A DNA stretch of 64,000 nucleotides, taken from assembly GCA_026874595.1 (NCBI GenBank), contig CM049321.1, positions 47,795,797 to 47,859,796 of the forward strand. The letters are read 5' to 3'. The notes beneath the pieces are model-generated. The model was not told the DNA's origin and did no database searches. It was given only the letters and a program-made list of their open reading frames with translations. The position numbers and the translations under genes are program-made. Shown piece after piece: positions 24,180 through 36,418 of this stretch (positions are counted from its first letter, which is position 1; the number at the start of each line of letters is the position of its first letter). This DNA comes from Sipunculus nudus (taxonomy: Eukaryota > Annelida > Sipuncula > Golfingiida > Sipunculidae).

Positions 24180-24660
24180 TTCTGGGTACATCTGTTATAC
24201 TTAAAATATCCTTCAGATCACGGGCTACTATGTTGTGATTTAACTGGCTTACAATCGTGATATACTTATTTTAAGTTCTTTCCAGTTCATTCGCCTTGGC
24301 CAGGTCAACAGAGGTTGCGCAGGGGTCTTGGCGCTGTTCCATGCATTTCTGTTGAAGACACCGGGCAGCAAACTTATGTCCGTGGTCTTAAATATGGCAC
24401 TGACACCGCTCTGGGTCTTGTTTTAGGGACCTTGTTCCAGGTGGTAAAACAATATTCGGGCAAGGCACTCACCTATCACTGACAAAAATGTAATTTCCAG
24501 ATGGTTGTCGCAGGACTGGCAGTCCGGCAGCAGTCCTTTGTTCCACATAGACTTGGAGAGGGTAATAAGCTGTTTGAGCAGAAATGTGCTCCCTGATTTT
24601 CCCCTTCCCAGCAGACTTTAGGCCGACGCTTTGCCAAACCTCGAGTGTAAAAGAAATTCT
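24180..24660 (-). mobile_element. Decayed LINE reverse transcriptase fragment in a GC-richer island
   Basis: Joining minus-strand frames by eye gives WNKGLLPDCQ, then CDNHLEITFLSVIGECLARI, then HGHKFAARCLQQKCMEQRQD followed by VDLAKANEL and YITIVSQLNHNIVARDL. This follows the order of RT motifs in a widespread invertebrate LINE type (CDNHRGIxLLS, then the VDLTKAFD box, then the FITIVRQ region). Several stops and deletions make it dead. The surrounding 23.5-25.6 kb is richer in G+C than its neighbours, and its other parts were not identified. Confidence 0.6.
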
Positions 24661-25257
24661 AGATCAGAGTAGGTGGTCATCTGAGGGAGAAAAGCGATCG
24701 CTTCGTCCTTTTATATAATGATCGTTCAGATGTTTCAGGCCTTGATGGGAAATAAGACACCTGCCTAACAAAACATCTTCATCCGCTCCAAAAGAAAGTG
24801 TAACCACCGCAGGCTCCATTGATTTAGCCTTTGTTAGAAAAATGGGGTTTGCCAAGAGCTATGGTGTAATTGTCCTAGTCAGACAGTTCTCGAGCCACGG
24901 AGCGCGGGTCTCCTTTCTCATTTGTCTATTTTGCCGTTTTCTAGCAGAACTAATTTAAGGACTTGGTTTTTCCTTTGTTTAGACTGTTTGTAAGATCCCT
25001 GCAAGAAAAGAAAATAATGACAAGGGTTTACGAAAGTAGGCTATGTTTAGGATACCCTGTCTATCCCCGTCCTCAACATTTGGATGCTGAAGAGGTAGGC
25101 TCTGTCACTTAGGGGCTGCCGACCTCTACTTCTGCCTAGATCCAGAGAGGAACGAGCACATGGTCTGAGCGACTTTGTGTAGATTCAAAACAACGGCGTT
25201 AAGTGACTCCACTCCTGCTACTTCGCCGATCTCCCATCTTCTCTTTGGGGTTGATTT

Positions 25258-25284
25258 GGGGTGGGGGTAGGGTGGGGAGGTGGG
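25258..25284 (+). other. G-quadruplex-prone motif
   Basis: Runs of 4, 5, 3, 4 and 3 G separated by one to three bases fit the classic four-tract G4 pattern. Confidence 0.6.
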
Positions 25285-27337
25285 AGGTCATATTATGACT
25301 TTCGCGCTGTATGGATTAAAGTAAGGGAGATTCAGCCGCACTCTCTCGTCCTGGCAAGCTGGTGAGCTGCTGGAGGTGACTAGTTTGTCAGTCGTCAACA
25401 CTTTTAAGGGCAGTCAGTATCTTGTGTCGGTTTTGCTCCACAAACAGACTCGCCATTTGCCTCAAACCTATGGGGTCTTGGTCATGTAAACTATGGCAAG
25501 GGCACATTTGACGTGAGTTGCCACAGGGAAACATTCCATCGGGCTTGCTTATAGTAAGGCTTATGCACACGGTTCACTTTGTTTGGCACTACTGTTAATC
25601 AATGGTGGTAGTTGACAGGCAAGCATGGCAAGCATAACTACCACCCCTGCACCACTTGACGCATCACCCTGGCCATTATAACACACCAGACCTCATGAAA
25701 GTGCCTGGTTAAAGATGTCAGGTCACTTCCATGTAGGCTCTATCAAGGCAAGTGTAAGTGCCTGCTGAGGGTGAAAATATCATTGTCTGGTTATCCGTGC
25801 CCTACATTACGTTTGTGTGTGTGTGTAATTAATTTAAGACCGAAGCAAGGAATCTAGACAACGACAACATGGCATTAAATATACATCGTTGTTCATGTTT
25901 TATATGTTGTTCTCTATTGTTTCATATTTTTATTACATATGTTCTTTTTACTTAATGGAAGGAGGATTGACAAAACAGAGCGGTGTTAACATACATATTA
26001 GCATTATTTTATGCTATCACCATACACATTCACCTGTTCCCACATTATAAAAGCCATTTCTACCTTTGTCAAATAATAAATACAACTTTTCCTGTCATAT
26101 GAAATACGGTTTCTCTGTCTGCCCTATCATTCTTTTATCATATATACGTGATATACATATTGTATATATACCTTTGTGTCGTTACACATATGTAATATTT
26201 CATTATCAAATATTTATAACAAATGGTACTTGTGTGAATTATATTATTTCCTGAACAATATTTCATGTTCATTAAACAGAAATACACTTTGTTTTTATAT
26301 TTTACTTAGTATTTTCATTCCACTTGGTTATCCGACGATGGAATAATGTGAGTGCATGCGTCCTAGGGATGCGGTTTCCCGACGCAGTGACCGAATAAGA
26401 TTAGTAAGATCAAAGTCCACTAGTAATCGCAACCAGAGGGCGCTATGATAGGACAAATCTGACTGCTTGGTAAAGCGGCATTTGGTGCACCACGATGCAT
26501 CGTGTAGTTTATACAAACGCGAAAATACTTTCAAGGGTCTGGTATATTTATTTTTCTAATCAGTAACAAGATCAAAATTTGTCCTTCTAAAGTCCCGTCA
26601 TCTGTCCATTTGGTATCTCTTCCATATATTCCACAATTAATCAGAACTGGAAGTATTAACACATCCACACAGAATGTCTAGGAAACATACTTCTGCTTTA
26701 ATAAAATTTAAATTATTAACCACCATTGTTCTCGGTTTATCAAGGAATAATAATGTTTAAGTGATCTAATGTTTACTCTGTGCTTTTATACGCACCATAC
26801 ATTCAGGAATCGATTTGTCTTGATACTTCCATTGCTGCTTTAAATACAGAAATACATAACGCGTTTTTTTACTGATGTGATGTTGACAACGCACTCATCA
26901 AAAAAAGATTCGTCAGTCCATAGGTCACAGGCAAGCCACATCGGAAGTACCAATTAGCATCACCAGAGAGCGCTAGAGTAGGGGACACAGGCAGTACCGT
27001 TTGACCAGAAATACTATAATTCACATATTGTATCAGTAATTGTATAAGGAAAATATTTCTGCTTTCTCCTGAATTCAGATAGCAATTACAATTCTTCCCA
27101 ATATGTCAAGGAAATCATCTGACGGACACTGGGGCCTCCATTTCTAATGGAATACCAAGTCGACTCCTGACATGCTTAAGCCAATGTTAATGGACGATTT
27201 TCTGGAACTGATGTATCTAATTATAGGCTCACCCACGTTTTCAACGAAATCGTTATATACTTCGAGCATAAGGGAAATACTTCCTGCATTTACTGAGAAG
27301 TAATCAGTTATAAACCCTGCAGATAACAGAAAAAAAC

Positions 27338-27340
<3 letters not shown>

Positions 27341-27412
<72 letters not shown>
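27341..27412. repeat. (TA)n-(GA)n compound microsatellite
   Basis: TA run followed by GA run, at the place paralogous to 3,592-3,640. Confidence 0.9.
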
Positions 27413-27415
<3 letters not shown>

Positions 27416-28866
27416 CAAGTATTCACAGAAACCTCGGTTCACTCCGTTTGGGAATCAAACCCATGACATTCCGATATCCATTATGCTAATGGAGATCACT
27501 CGAAGAGCAATTTATCTGCTGCCCACAATAATGAATACAACAAAAATAAATTATACACCAACCACTATTACAGAACAGTTAGTCATAGTTCCTGATAAGA
27601 ACAACAGATGTTTGCTTCGACTTTTGATCTTCCATAATGATGCAGATTGTCTATTCCACCATTTTCAAATTTTTTCTTGTTGATATAACCAAAACAAACG
27701 CCCTGTTTCTGTCATCGTGCACAGATGTCACTGATGTAGTAGCGTCTTTGAAATGTACATTATTAATGTATTTAAGAATTAACTGAATTTTACCTAGATT
27801 TAACTTAAAATTTTGAAAATGTCCTGATTCACAAGAGGTTTATTTTTAGAAGAATGCTGTGTTCAAATAAATGAACAGAAAACACCCTGAAACATATGTT
27901 AATACTTACACCGTCAGCTGATTATCATTATTTAATCGTAAACTTCCTTGTAAATTGAACGATACGCCATAAATTCATAAATTTAATTAGGCTTTCATAA
28001 AGCACCTCGTTAAGTATCTAGGGATCTTCCAGAACAAATTGGTACCAGCTAAAGTGTTACAGCCCTGCAGATTGTGATACAAACAGTCAATTATCAACTG
28101 TAATTGTTTAGTATCTTTCAGGTAAGAAACACAACAAACACAGCAGAACAACGAACATATCATTACGTCATATTGACATTAAGTATAAAATAAAACACGA
28201 CATTTTTTAATGATAATGCACCAATTAACCTGTTATGATAATGATAAAAACAGATCACTGTCAATCACATTTGCAATTACACGCGGTTATGAAATTTATT
28301 TAAATAACCAGATTATTCTTTATTTGCGCAAGGGTAAACATTAACTTATAAATATGTACCATAATACGTAACATGTTAACCTCACACGTCGAAAAATGTC
28401 ACTAGCATGAGTGAGGGAACTCTAGATATTACTAGTTTTTATGTTATCAGATTTATACATGCATCAATGACATGATAATTTATAATATTCCTGAGCCACC
28501 TTTGCTACATAATCATAGCTTAGAAAAATTGTTAATGACACCATAGTAAAGCGACATTCATGGCTCGATTCGACTTTGCAATCGTGGGCTCACTTCTAAT
28601 TTTTCTTAGGCCAAGTATTATTGCATTACATGTACATACCTAGGTTAAGGATTAGGTAAGTCAGCTTTAAAAATCAGGCGGTGTCCAACATCAAACTGCT
28701 GTTACAAAGAAGGCAAAGTAAGATTAGGTTGTGCAATGTCACCGTTCTTTAATTTAGTGAAAATTACGTTGATTCACTCCAGTTAAACTTATCCTTGTTG
28801 GCGGCGGCTAGTAAGGTCGTAGGGAGGTCTACCCCAATGAGGCAGCTGTAGACTTCATTACGAGAG

Positions 28867-28927
28867 ATGTGTCATGTGTTTTGGTTTACGATGTTACTGG
28901 ATAGCTTGTTCTCCTTCGCGGAAATAA
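28867..28927 (+). CDS. Signal-peptide exon, copy 3
   Basis: MCHVFWFTMLLDSLFSFAEI, 61 nt, ends AAATAA/GTATCA in phase 1. It is intact. Confidence 0.65.
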
Positions 28928-29037
28928 GTATCACTTCATGCCAATTCCTTTATAGTCCCGCCTGTCCTTCTATAGCACAAGTGTGCTCTACGCAAGACCA
29001 TAATATGCATTAATATAAATATATGTAATTGTTTCAG

Positions 29038-29201
29038 ACGCCATTGCTTTTGGGTCCAGAAACTTCACTTCGGCTGAAGAAGCATGCAGAATGATGAACA
29101 AAACACTGCCATCTCCTGAAAAACCCCTAAACAGCTCATTGCAAAACGGGACATATTGGCTTTCTTTCATGAAGAGGAGGTTTAATTGGACGAAGAATCA
29201 G
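29038..29201 (+). pseudogene. Exon A (CTLD1 first half), copy 3
   Basis: TTTCAG/ACGCC start; reads AIAFGSRNFTSAEEACRMMN, then GTYWLSFMKRRFNWTKNQ. It is open throughout. The end lacks 10 nt present in copy 4, which removes the normal phase-1 exit. Confidence 0.7.
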
Positions 29202-29974
29202 GTATAGATAGAACAACCATTTTGAGAATGGGACGCTGAAATATATTCGAAGAATTCGAAGTAATATGTTATCTAGGCTTGCAACTCTAAATTTAAATGC
29301 TGTATGAAAATCGCTGAGCTCGTACAGCAATAAAGTATTTGTAAGCTAAGAATTGCAAATTGAAATGTAGAAAATTACGAAGAACAGTATGGGATTAAGT
29401 CACTCCGTTATTCATAAGGTACACTGATTCGGCAATATGAGACATGTCTTATAAAAAGTTTTATCATTTATAGTATTTTGTCCTTTATAAATAGAGTAAA
29501 CTTTTAAAAGGGATAAGCCGATTATATTTTAAACAGCCTTTTTCATAGTTGTTATGATCGGCTTTATGTACTTACTGTGTTCTGAAGGTTTTTTGCATGT
29601 TTCAAATGGTATATATAGATAATTAATAAATACATTTGAATTCATATATTATGAAGTACTGACAAGTAATGAGCTATTTGTATATACGTATTAATATTAC
29701 TAACTGTAATTTTCTATATATTAATTATTAATCCATCGGAAATTGTATCGATTTCAGGCGATGTACCGGATTCTAGATGACTGAAATGATACATTTAAAA
29801 AATTAAAATCCTTGTAGGAGTGAATAATGTGTTCTTTGTCTTTTTAACCGTGATTAATAATTACACATTAATTTTGAACTATTGATTACATCACCCCCTA
29901 AAAGAATAAAAAGAACTTACGATTGGAGAAAGGAAGATACTGTACGTCAAATTTCTGACTGCTTGAACTTTGAG

Positions 29975-30082
29975 GCCTTGTACCAATATACAAGGGTGGA
30001 GGTGATTGTGCATATGTCAGGTTCGAGCATGTATATTCTTCCTCTTGCCATCAGCAGCTAAATTATGCCGGTATGTTTAGAG
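29975..30082 (+). pseudogene. Exon B (CTLD1 second half), copy 3
   Basis: 108 nt, as in copy 5. Reads VPIYKGGGDCAYVRFEHVYS then SSCHQQLNYAGMFR. The last CTLD cysteine is Gly. Confidence 0.65.
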
Positions 30083-30177
30083 GTTAGTTGTTGAGTATGA
30101 CAAAATTAGTATTATACCATAATTTGAACTACTTAAGCAAAAGGGGTGTGACTTTTCTGATATTTTTTGGTTAACAG

Positions 30178-30378
30178 GAACGTGCACAGGATGTAAGGGG
30201 GAAAGATTTTCCAATAGATATTGGACATCTGTGTAAATTGGGAAAGGTCACCTGGTATAAAGCTTACCAGGCAGTAACATGTATATCCCCAAAGTGTCAT
30301 CGGATGTAATCGATATGGGTGGAAAGTCTTATAGGATAGGTCTTAGAAAATCCAAATGGTATCACCAGAATCAGCAGG
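30178..30378 (+). pseudogene. Exon C (CTLD2 first half), copy 3
   Basis: AACAG start and CAGCAGG/GTAACG end are kept. The text begins GTCTGCKGERFSNRYWTSV and hits a stop; later frames show remnants of the AYQ, WIGL and WYHQNQQ regions. The exon is 21 nt shorter than in copy 5. Confidence 0.7.
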
Positions 30379-30772
30379 GTAACGTATTGTCCTAAACACC
30401 CTTTTGTTAATCTATTGCCATTCTGGTTTAGTAAATAATGCTGAGAAATTATAGAAAATATAAGAAAAAAAAATAAAAAAGTACATATGCAGCAAAGGAA
30501 GCTTATGATGCTTATAATGTCTCATTAAACATATAATTTGTTAAATGAAAGATAGTTTACATTTATTTATCACGGACATTCTGTTTAAAAACACCCATGA
30601 GAAAAAACAGCAGTGTTTGAAAACACTGATATGATCCATGGTCCATTTTAAGGGATATAGGAGTTTTGCATCAAGAGATTAGGGTCATGATGTTTCATGA
30701 ATATTTTGTTGAAGGAGGTAGCCGGTTCCATTCTGTTAATGCTAGCTTAAATAAGTATTAAGATATATATAA

Positions 30773-31085
30773 TTCCATTCAAGTTTCGGGCGACGTGATA
30801 GGGTAGTAGCATAGCCTTTCTCACATTTTATATCCTGTTACTGCATCTGCGAACACTGGATGTGTAATTGTGCCCACCGTTGGGTCACACCACCTAGGAA
30901 CCCCTGTAAGTGAAACACGACCGTAAGGCATGGTCCCTCATTAAGCCTGCAGAGCGCCTACCCTGGGTGGAGGCAAACCGTAAAAAAACTCACAACTTCT
31001 CCTAAGATTCTAACTCATGATCTCCCTGCTTTAAATTATATGCTTTACCCCCAGCCAGCAAAGCTGATAAGCTCATACATCTTCA
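30773..31085 (-). mobile_element. tRNA-like SINE next to exon D (copy 3)
   Basis: Partner of 5,262-5,545, and longer, with an extra piece of about 60 nt. Same orientation and same distance to exon D. Confidence 0.5.
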
Positions 31086-31195
31086 GAATAAGTGAAAAAA
31101 AAGGATCTTTATATCAAATATTGATGAAAAAGCACAACAATGAATCGTGCAAAACTTAATTTCCCAGACCGAACAACGTTATTATTTTACTGTAG

Positions 31196-31331
31196 TGAGA
31201 AACATTATGAAATCACAATTGATAACCACAGACAGTGTTGACAACAGCGCTACCTGTGCTGTTTCCGATGGAACATTTTGGATACCAGTTAAATGTAATT
31301 CTTCACACGAATCCGTCTGTGTCACAAAAGG
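31196..31331 (+). pseudogene. Exon D (CTLD2 second half), copy 3
   Basis: Reads VRNIMKSQLITTDSVDN, ATCAVSDGTFWIPVKC and HESVCVTK. All three cysteines are kept. The donor reads AAAAGG/GTGAAT with one G more than copy 1, which would shift the frame. Confidence 0.65.
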
Positions 31332-32009
31332 GTGAATTTTCTCTGACTCCTGAAAACGTTTGTATTGCCTTCTGCTCATTATCAAAAGTCCCTTCTAACT
31401 GAATCATTTTTGTCGTCCAAGTAAAACAAATCATGGACATTTACGTTACAAATTTGGAATAAGTTTTCCATAAATGTTCTTATTTACAGAAGTGTGTCCA
31501 ACGTAAGCCTAACTCGCCAAAAAATAAGGGGCGTGATCAAAAACTGGAAACATTTTAGATTCTGCCATATTTTACCGACATGCATCGTTTTCACTAAGCG
31601 AATGCATTACGCACACGACATCAAATGAACACTATAAAAATGTTAATATTCCATTCATAAATATGTCTCAAATGCCTTTGTTTAGCTGACTAAACGGGTC
31701 TTCTAAAGTAACATTTTGTTTGTTAACACTGTCTCTTTTTTTTAAATGGACCATTGGGTAACAGGTATGATTTTAATGGTGCACCATTCCTAATAAGCGA
31801 GAGGAGTGTCAAATATATGTTATTGCTTAAAAGAATTTTAACTAACGCATGATATATTTTTTTTTATAAAATATTTTGTAAAACCTTTTCGTGTTCAAAT
31901 GCAATCAACACCGTAGCAATGTTGCTGTGCGTGTAAAGGAATCATATCCTGAAAAATACCGTAAATACATATGTGTTAAATATGACACTTGGCACTTTAT
32001 GATTTTCAG

Positions 32010-32316
32010 ACAAAAATAACGCCTTGGCAACCATTGCGATGCAAATTACATTTTCTGAAGCGAGGTCTGGTGGAAACTATGAACATTATTATATTTTCAT
32101 AATAAAAAAGGGCTTCAATAAGTTTGGTCAGTGATACGCTAACCAAACGGGTCTAGTAGAGCCCTTAGTAACATCTCCATAAGCAATTCCCGGTCTTTTT
32201 TCATATTTACCCGCGTTTGACAGTCAAGTTTTTTTATCCTAATTAATATACACCAGAGGAATATGCAGAACAATATATTTCTAGATTACGGAAAGAAGAA
32301 TAAAACCAAAAAGAAG
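32010..32316 (+). pseudogene. Stalk and TM remnants, copy 3
   Basis: TTTCAG at about 32,009 is followed by DKNNALATIAMQITFSEARS, matching copy 1. The sequence then runs without the second stalk piece to LDYGKKNKTKKK just before GTGAGG at 32,317, matching the cytosolic end of the TM exon. The hydrophobic part is gone. Confidence 0.5.
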
Positions 32317-32828
32317 GTGAGGAAACTCCCTGTTAATAGAAATTTTCTCTTGTATCTTCCAGTTTGATGTTTGATATCTCCAAAGCCCACTAAGAAACTT
32401 CTAGCTGAATAAGATAACTCATCTAAGCTTGCAACTTCGTTTTCTTCCTGACATCTCAAGATTCGTATAATTGAAACATTTTTATATTGTCAGAAATAAC
32501 AGAAGCGGAAACTGTCAGTAAATATTTAATTAGGAACATCATAATACAATAAATTAGCAAACAAGGATAGAGTTAGCAACGACGGAGAGTGATTGTCAAT
32601 AAAAATGTTATGCCTGCAAGTGTTAAGGTATTATTAAGGAGTGGCGTTGACGAATACCAGCCAACCATAAATAATCTCACACGCACCCGAACATGAAAAA
32701 ACGCAAACCAACACAACTCAGTCATATGCTGAGAGACTGGAATGCATTGATGTGTTCTATGAACTTATAGCAGCTCTGCTTTTATGTTCGAGCATTTTGA
32801 TCCCAGAATGGCAACCAAACCCGTTTAA

Positions 32829-32887
<59 letters not shown>

Positions 32888-32918
32888 TAATGTTTTGTAT
32901 AATATTGTATAATATAGT

Positions 32919-32955
<37 letters not shown>
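32829..32955. repeat. Two (TA)n microsatellites
   Basis: TA runs at 32,829-32,883 and 32,921-32,955 around a short TAATATTGTATAA spacer. Confidence 0.9.
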
Positions 32956-32961
<6 letters not shown>

Positions 32962-34609
32962 TACATATATTTAAATTGGTGGTCGGTAGTTATTCTAAAT
33001 ATTGGACATTCTTCTGCTCCCGCTTATTCAAAAAACATAATATTGATTTGTTTATACATATATATATATATATATATATATTCACACGAAATTCGAATTA
33101 TCCGCTCTCCCTGAGTTCAGCATTAATATGTTATACATTTAACTTTTTACATTTCACATATGCACGATACAGTTTAAGCTATCGATTGATATAGCTAATC
33201 AGTCAAAGTTTCTGGCAAGGCCACTAGGTTGTATCATCGATGTGCCAGGCCGTAATTCAATGTTAAACGTTTCATGTTTTTTTTAGCATTTAGATTCTAA
33301 AAATAAAGGAATAAACAGCTATTCTATTCTTTGTTATAGACTTTCTGATAGACTTTCTGTAAATGTGGCGGAACTTTTTGCTCCAGCTTAAGCGTAATAG
33401 TGTGTTACATCCAGGAAAAGAAAATAATCAACTTTAATTATTTGGTATCTTCCAGATAAGAAACACAGTAAACAGATTATCAGTTTATCGAACGTATAAT
33501 TGTGTCATATGGACATTATATTTGACAAAACACACCAATTTTTTTTTTATCAGAATGCAGCAATTAGCCCTTCATGATAATGTCACTGACAGATCATTAT
33601 CAATCATATTCGCAATTACACGAGGTTATGAAATTTATTTAATTGCAAAGTTATTCCTTGTTTGTGCGTGAATTAACATTAACCTACTATTTCGTTACAT
33701 TACACATAACATTTTAACCTCACATGTCGAGAAAATGTCAATGGTATTAGTGAGGGAAATCGTTATAGATCAGTTACATGTTTGATCCATGCATGGATAA
33801 ATAATATGACATGTTCCATTTGCTTCCTGAGCCCGGTAAGCTGAAAAATAAATATGGTGTGGACACAATTTAACTGACCTCAGTAGTTCATCAAAATGTA
33901 TAGTTCATATTGACTTGATAAGAGTGCGACTGGCTTCAAATGGCTTGAAAGAGTTTGCTCGTTTGACAATGTAACACAGTATGTGTTAAACGTACATCAA
34001 GATGATTGTAGCGTTTACATACTACATTGTTAACGCTTGTGGTTAAGTCAACCAAACAATAGAGTTCCCTTTGTAGATTGATTTTTTTTATTCTAGACAA
34101 GGTTGACTAATGTCGGCTCCATTAAGATTCACTAAGAATAATCCACTAAGTAAGGACCAACGCTCTGTCACTTAGTTCCAAACCGAAATGGTATTCTACA
34201 GATTTACATACTTTAGATATGTACAAGAATGAGGACAATAATTAGATAAGTCAACATAAAAATTAAATGGGGACGTCACATCAACCAGAAAGATCTTTCA
34301 TAAGTGGAAGCTTATTCAAACTAGGTTGAACATTATCGGTTCACTTAAACGTAGTGAAATTACTGTGTACATTTTTTTAGGGAAAATAGGTCCATTATTC
34401 TTGATTATGCATAACAGATAATGATTTGTTAGGAAAAGGGATGTTGGGTTGCATCATTACAAATTAATAATGTTATCTGGTACATGCACTAAGCAAATTA
34501 TGTTTCGTTTACAAGGAAGTTTCTCCGAGCATCTGAGGCTTCCGTCTCTCAGCCATTTATATAATATCCTCTCATGATAATGAGGCAGTTTCAGACTTCA
34601 TTTTGAGTG

Positions 34610-34941
34610 ATGTATCATGTATTTTGGTCCACTTTGTTACTGGAGGGATTGTTCCGCTTTGCAGAAAAAGGTATCACTTTATGTCAGTTCCACCTCTCCT
34701 CTTATAAAACAAGTGTACTCTATAGGCGCCAATAAAATACATTAATTTAAATATATGTTTGTTTCAGGCGTCATTACTTTCGGGTCCAGGAACTTCAGTT
34801 CGGCTGAAGTAGCAGGCAGAATGGTCAACAAACCGTTGCCAGCAAGTAAAAAGTCCTTGACCAGCTCATTACAAAACAGTAAATATTGTCTTTCTTTCAG
34901 GAAGAGGAGTTTTAACTGGACCTCTATCGGTGCAGAATCAA
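34610..34941 (+). pseudogene. Receptor copy 4: signal peptide and exon A only
   Basis: The signal-peptide exon 34,610-34,670 (MYHVFWSTLLLEGLFRFAEK) has a sound GTATCA donor. Exon A is 34,768-34,941 (174 nt, phase 1) and reads VITFGSRNFSSAEVAGRMVN, then KYCLSFRKRSFNWTSIGAES. The first CTLD cysteine is Gly (AGRMV against ACRMV). No exon B or later exon follows: the intron L2-like fragment is cut at about 36,418 by a LINE and copy 5 begins after it. This is a truncated gene. Confidence 0.75.
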
Positions 34942-35143
34942 GTATGGATAGAACAACCATTGTAGGAATAGGACGCTAAAATATTTGTACAACATACACG
35001 TATTTGAAGTAATGTGTTGTCCAGACTTATAATATTATATTCAAATGCTGTTTGTAAATCGCTATGTATATAGAAAATGTAGATATATGTATGATTAACA
35101 ATGTATTAAAGCCATTATTAGTTGTTTAGTATGATAGTTTATC

Positions 35144-35177
35144 GATATATATATATATATGTGTGTGTGTGTGTATG
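35144..35177. repeat. (TA)n-(TG)n microsatellite
   Basis: Short counterpart of 11,693-11,768. Confidence 0.85.
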
Positions 35178-35869
35178 TATGAGCTGCAGAAAGTAATTGT
35201 TGTGACTGGCTTTGATGGTTATTATTTGGTTGTATTTTATCTACATACCCATATTTTGGAGTGCAATTAGAGTCCAGCCCAGTGATCCAGCATATGCATC
35301 AAATTTCTGCTTTTTCCTGTGCGTTTATTCGACAGAAGCCAATAATTTCATGTTACGCTTGGTTGATCGCACAAACCATATGTAGTGTTTACTCTATTGA
35401 CAATTGTGCTCGCTGACCAGTAAACCAACAATGCACAGACTACTGGTTAAGAACTCTTGAACTCAGCTGAGAGTATCACGTGGGTCATTAAATGCATCAT
35501 CTACTCAGAATGTATACTAACTAAATTCTGCATGCTACAAGAATGCGGACTCACAAGGTTTTATCAGGCTAGCATTCATAACCCATAGGGGATGTAGGAG
35601 AGGTGCAAAACTACAACTACCCATACCAGTTACACCATTCTCTTCCCATAGGCGTACTTTTGATAAGAAACCTGAATTCTTCGGCTGAGTGGCTAACACG
35701 TCGAATCTGCGTGTTTTATGGTGACTTTATTCAGACTCTAATCATCCCTGGCAGATAGTCATATTGTCAGTCTTCTAAATCAGTACAAAATGCATTTTGG
35801 TAAAAATACAACCTGATGTTGCTAGTTGCAAATTACCATAAGAAAATTCCTTCCAGTTAAAATGCACAA

Positions 35870-36418
35870 TCAGTCAAAAATAAAATAAAAACTTCAGATG
35901 ACTACGTCCTTGCAATGACATTGATGATAAAACTGAATATTTATTAACTTGAACCATCAGCTTCAAGTCCAGTCATGTTATTATTTGGGAAACTACTTTC
36001 CGCCAAAAACTGGTGTCATATTTGATAACAACATGAACATGATATGTCATATCAACAATATCTGCCTTTTTACAACTGAAGAACATTTCTGAAATCCGAA
36101 AAAAACTTAAATATACTTAACCCGCTACAGAGGCAATAGTTCATGTATTCATCTCGTCCAGGAGACAACTGTAACAGCCTGCTCTGTGGGGTACCTTCTA
36201 TTCAATTTTAGAAACTTCACCGTCCACAACGCTGCTGCCAGGTTGTTGCTTAGGATGAAGAAGTATGAGCACACGATCCAGTATAGAGTTATGTTTAGGC
36301 CTTTGCTGCTTACCTATACGCATTTTATGGTTTGCTTCCAAATTATCTGTCTGAACTGCTGGATATACAGATGCCTGTACGATTTTTAGGTCATGGTCTT
36401 TCAAAAGATTATTTATGC
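35870..36418 (+). mobile_element. Decayed L2/CR1-like LINE fragment (copy 4 intron)
   Basis: Paralogue of 12,440-13,048. Reads HNAAARLLLRMKKYEHTIQY and RVMFRPLLLTY in 36,186-36,389. It stops in mid-sequence at about 36,418 (after AAAAGATTATTTATGCA), where a minus-strand LINE takes over. Confidence 0.6.

Larger units (their letters stand above)
28867..32316 (+). pseudogene. Receptor copy 3: two-CTLD receptor pseudogene
   Basis: The remnants of all modules except the tail are in order. Signal peptide 28,867-28,927; A 29,038-29,201; B 29,975-30,082; C 30,178-30,378; D 31,196-31,331; stalk from about 32,010; TM end at 32,316. Exon A has a 10-nt deletion at its 3' end that changes the exit phase, exon C carries a stop and is 21 nt short, exon D has an extra G at the donor, and the TM exon is mostly gone. 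It is paralogous to copy 1. Confidence 0.75.

Noticed and set aside
23471-24960. GC-rich minus-strand frames first suspected to be a viral or foreign gene
   Set aside because: Reading the broken frames together gave reverse-transcriptase motifs in LINE order (CDNH..LLSVIG, then VDLAKA), so a decayed LINE is the simpler explanation for the centre of the island.
32752-33114. Long open frames made of IYIYIY residues over TA repeats (also near 6.9, 8.0, 11.7, 21.6 and 22.9 kb)
   Set aside because: Open only because (TA)n contains no stop in some frames. There is no family, splice or start support.
10640-34570. TTAATATAATATC / TTATATAATATCC about 50 nt before the signal-peptide ATG as a TATA box
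   Set aside because: TATA-like words are everywhere in this AT-rich DNA, and copy 5 has no equally good match at that place. Not strong enough to annotate as a promoter.
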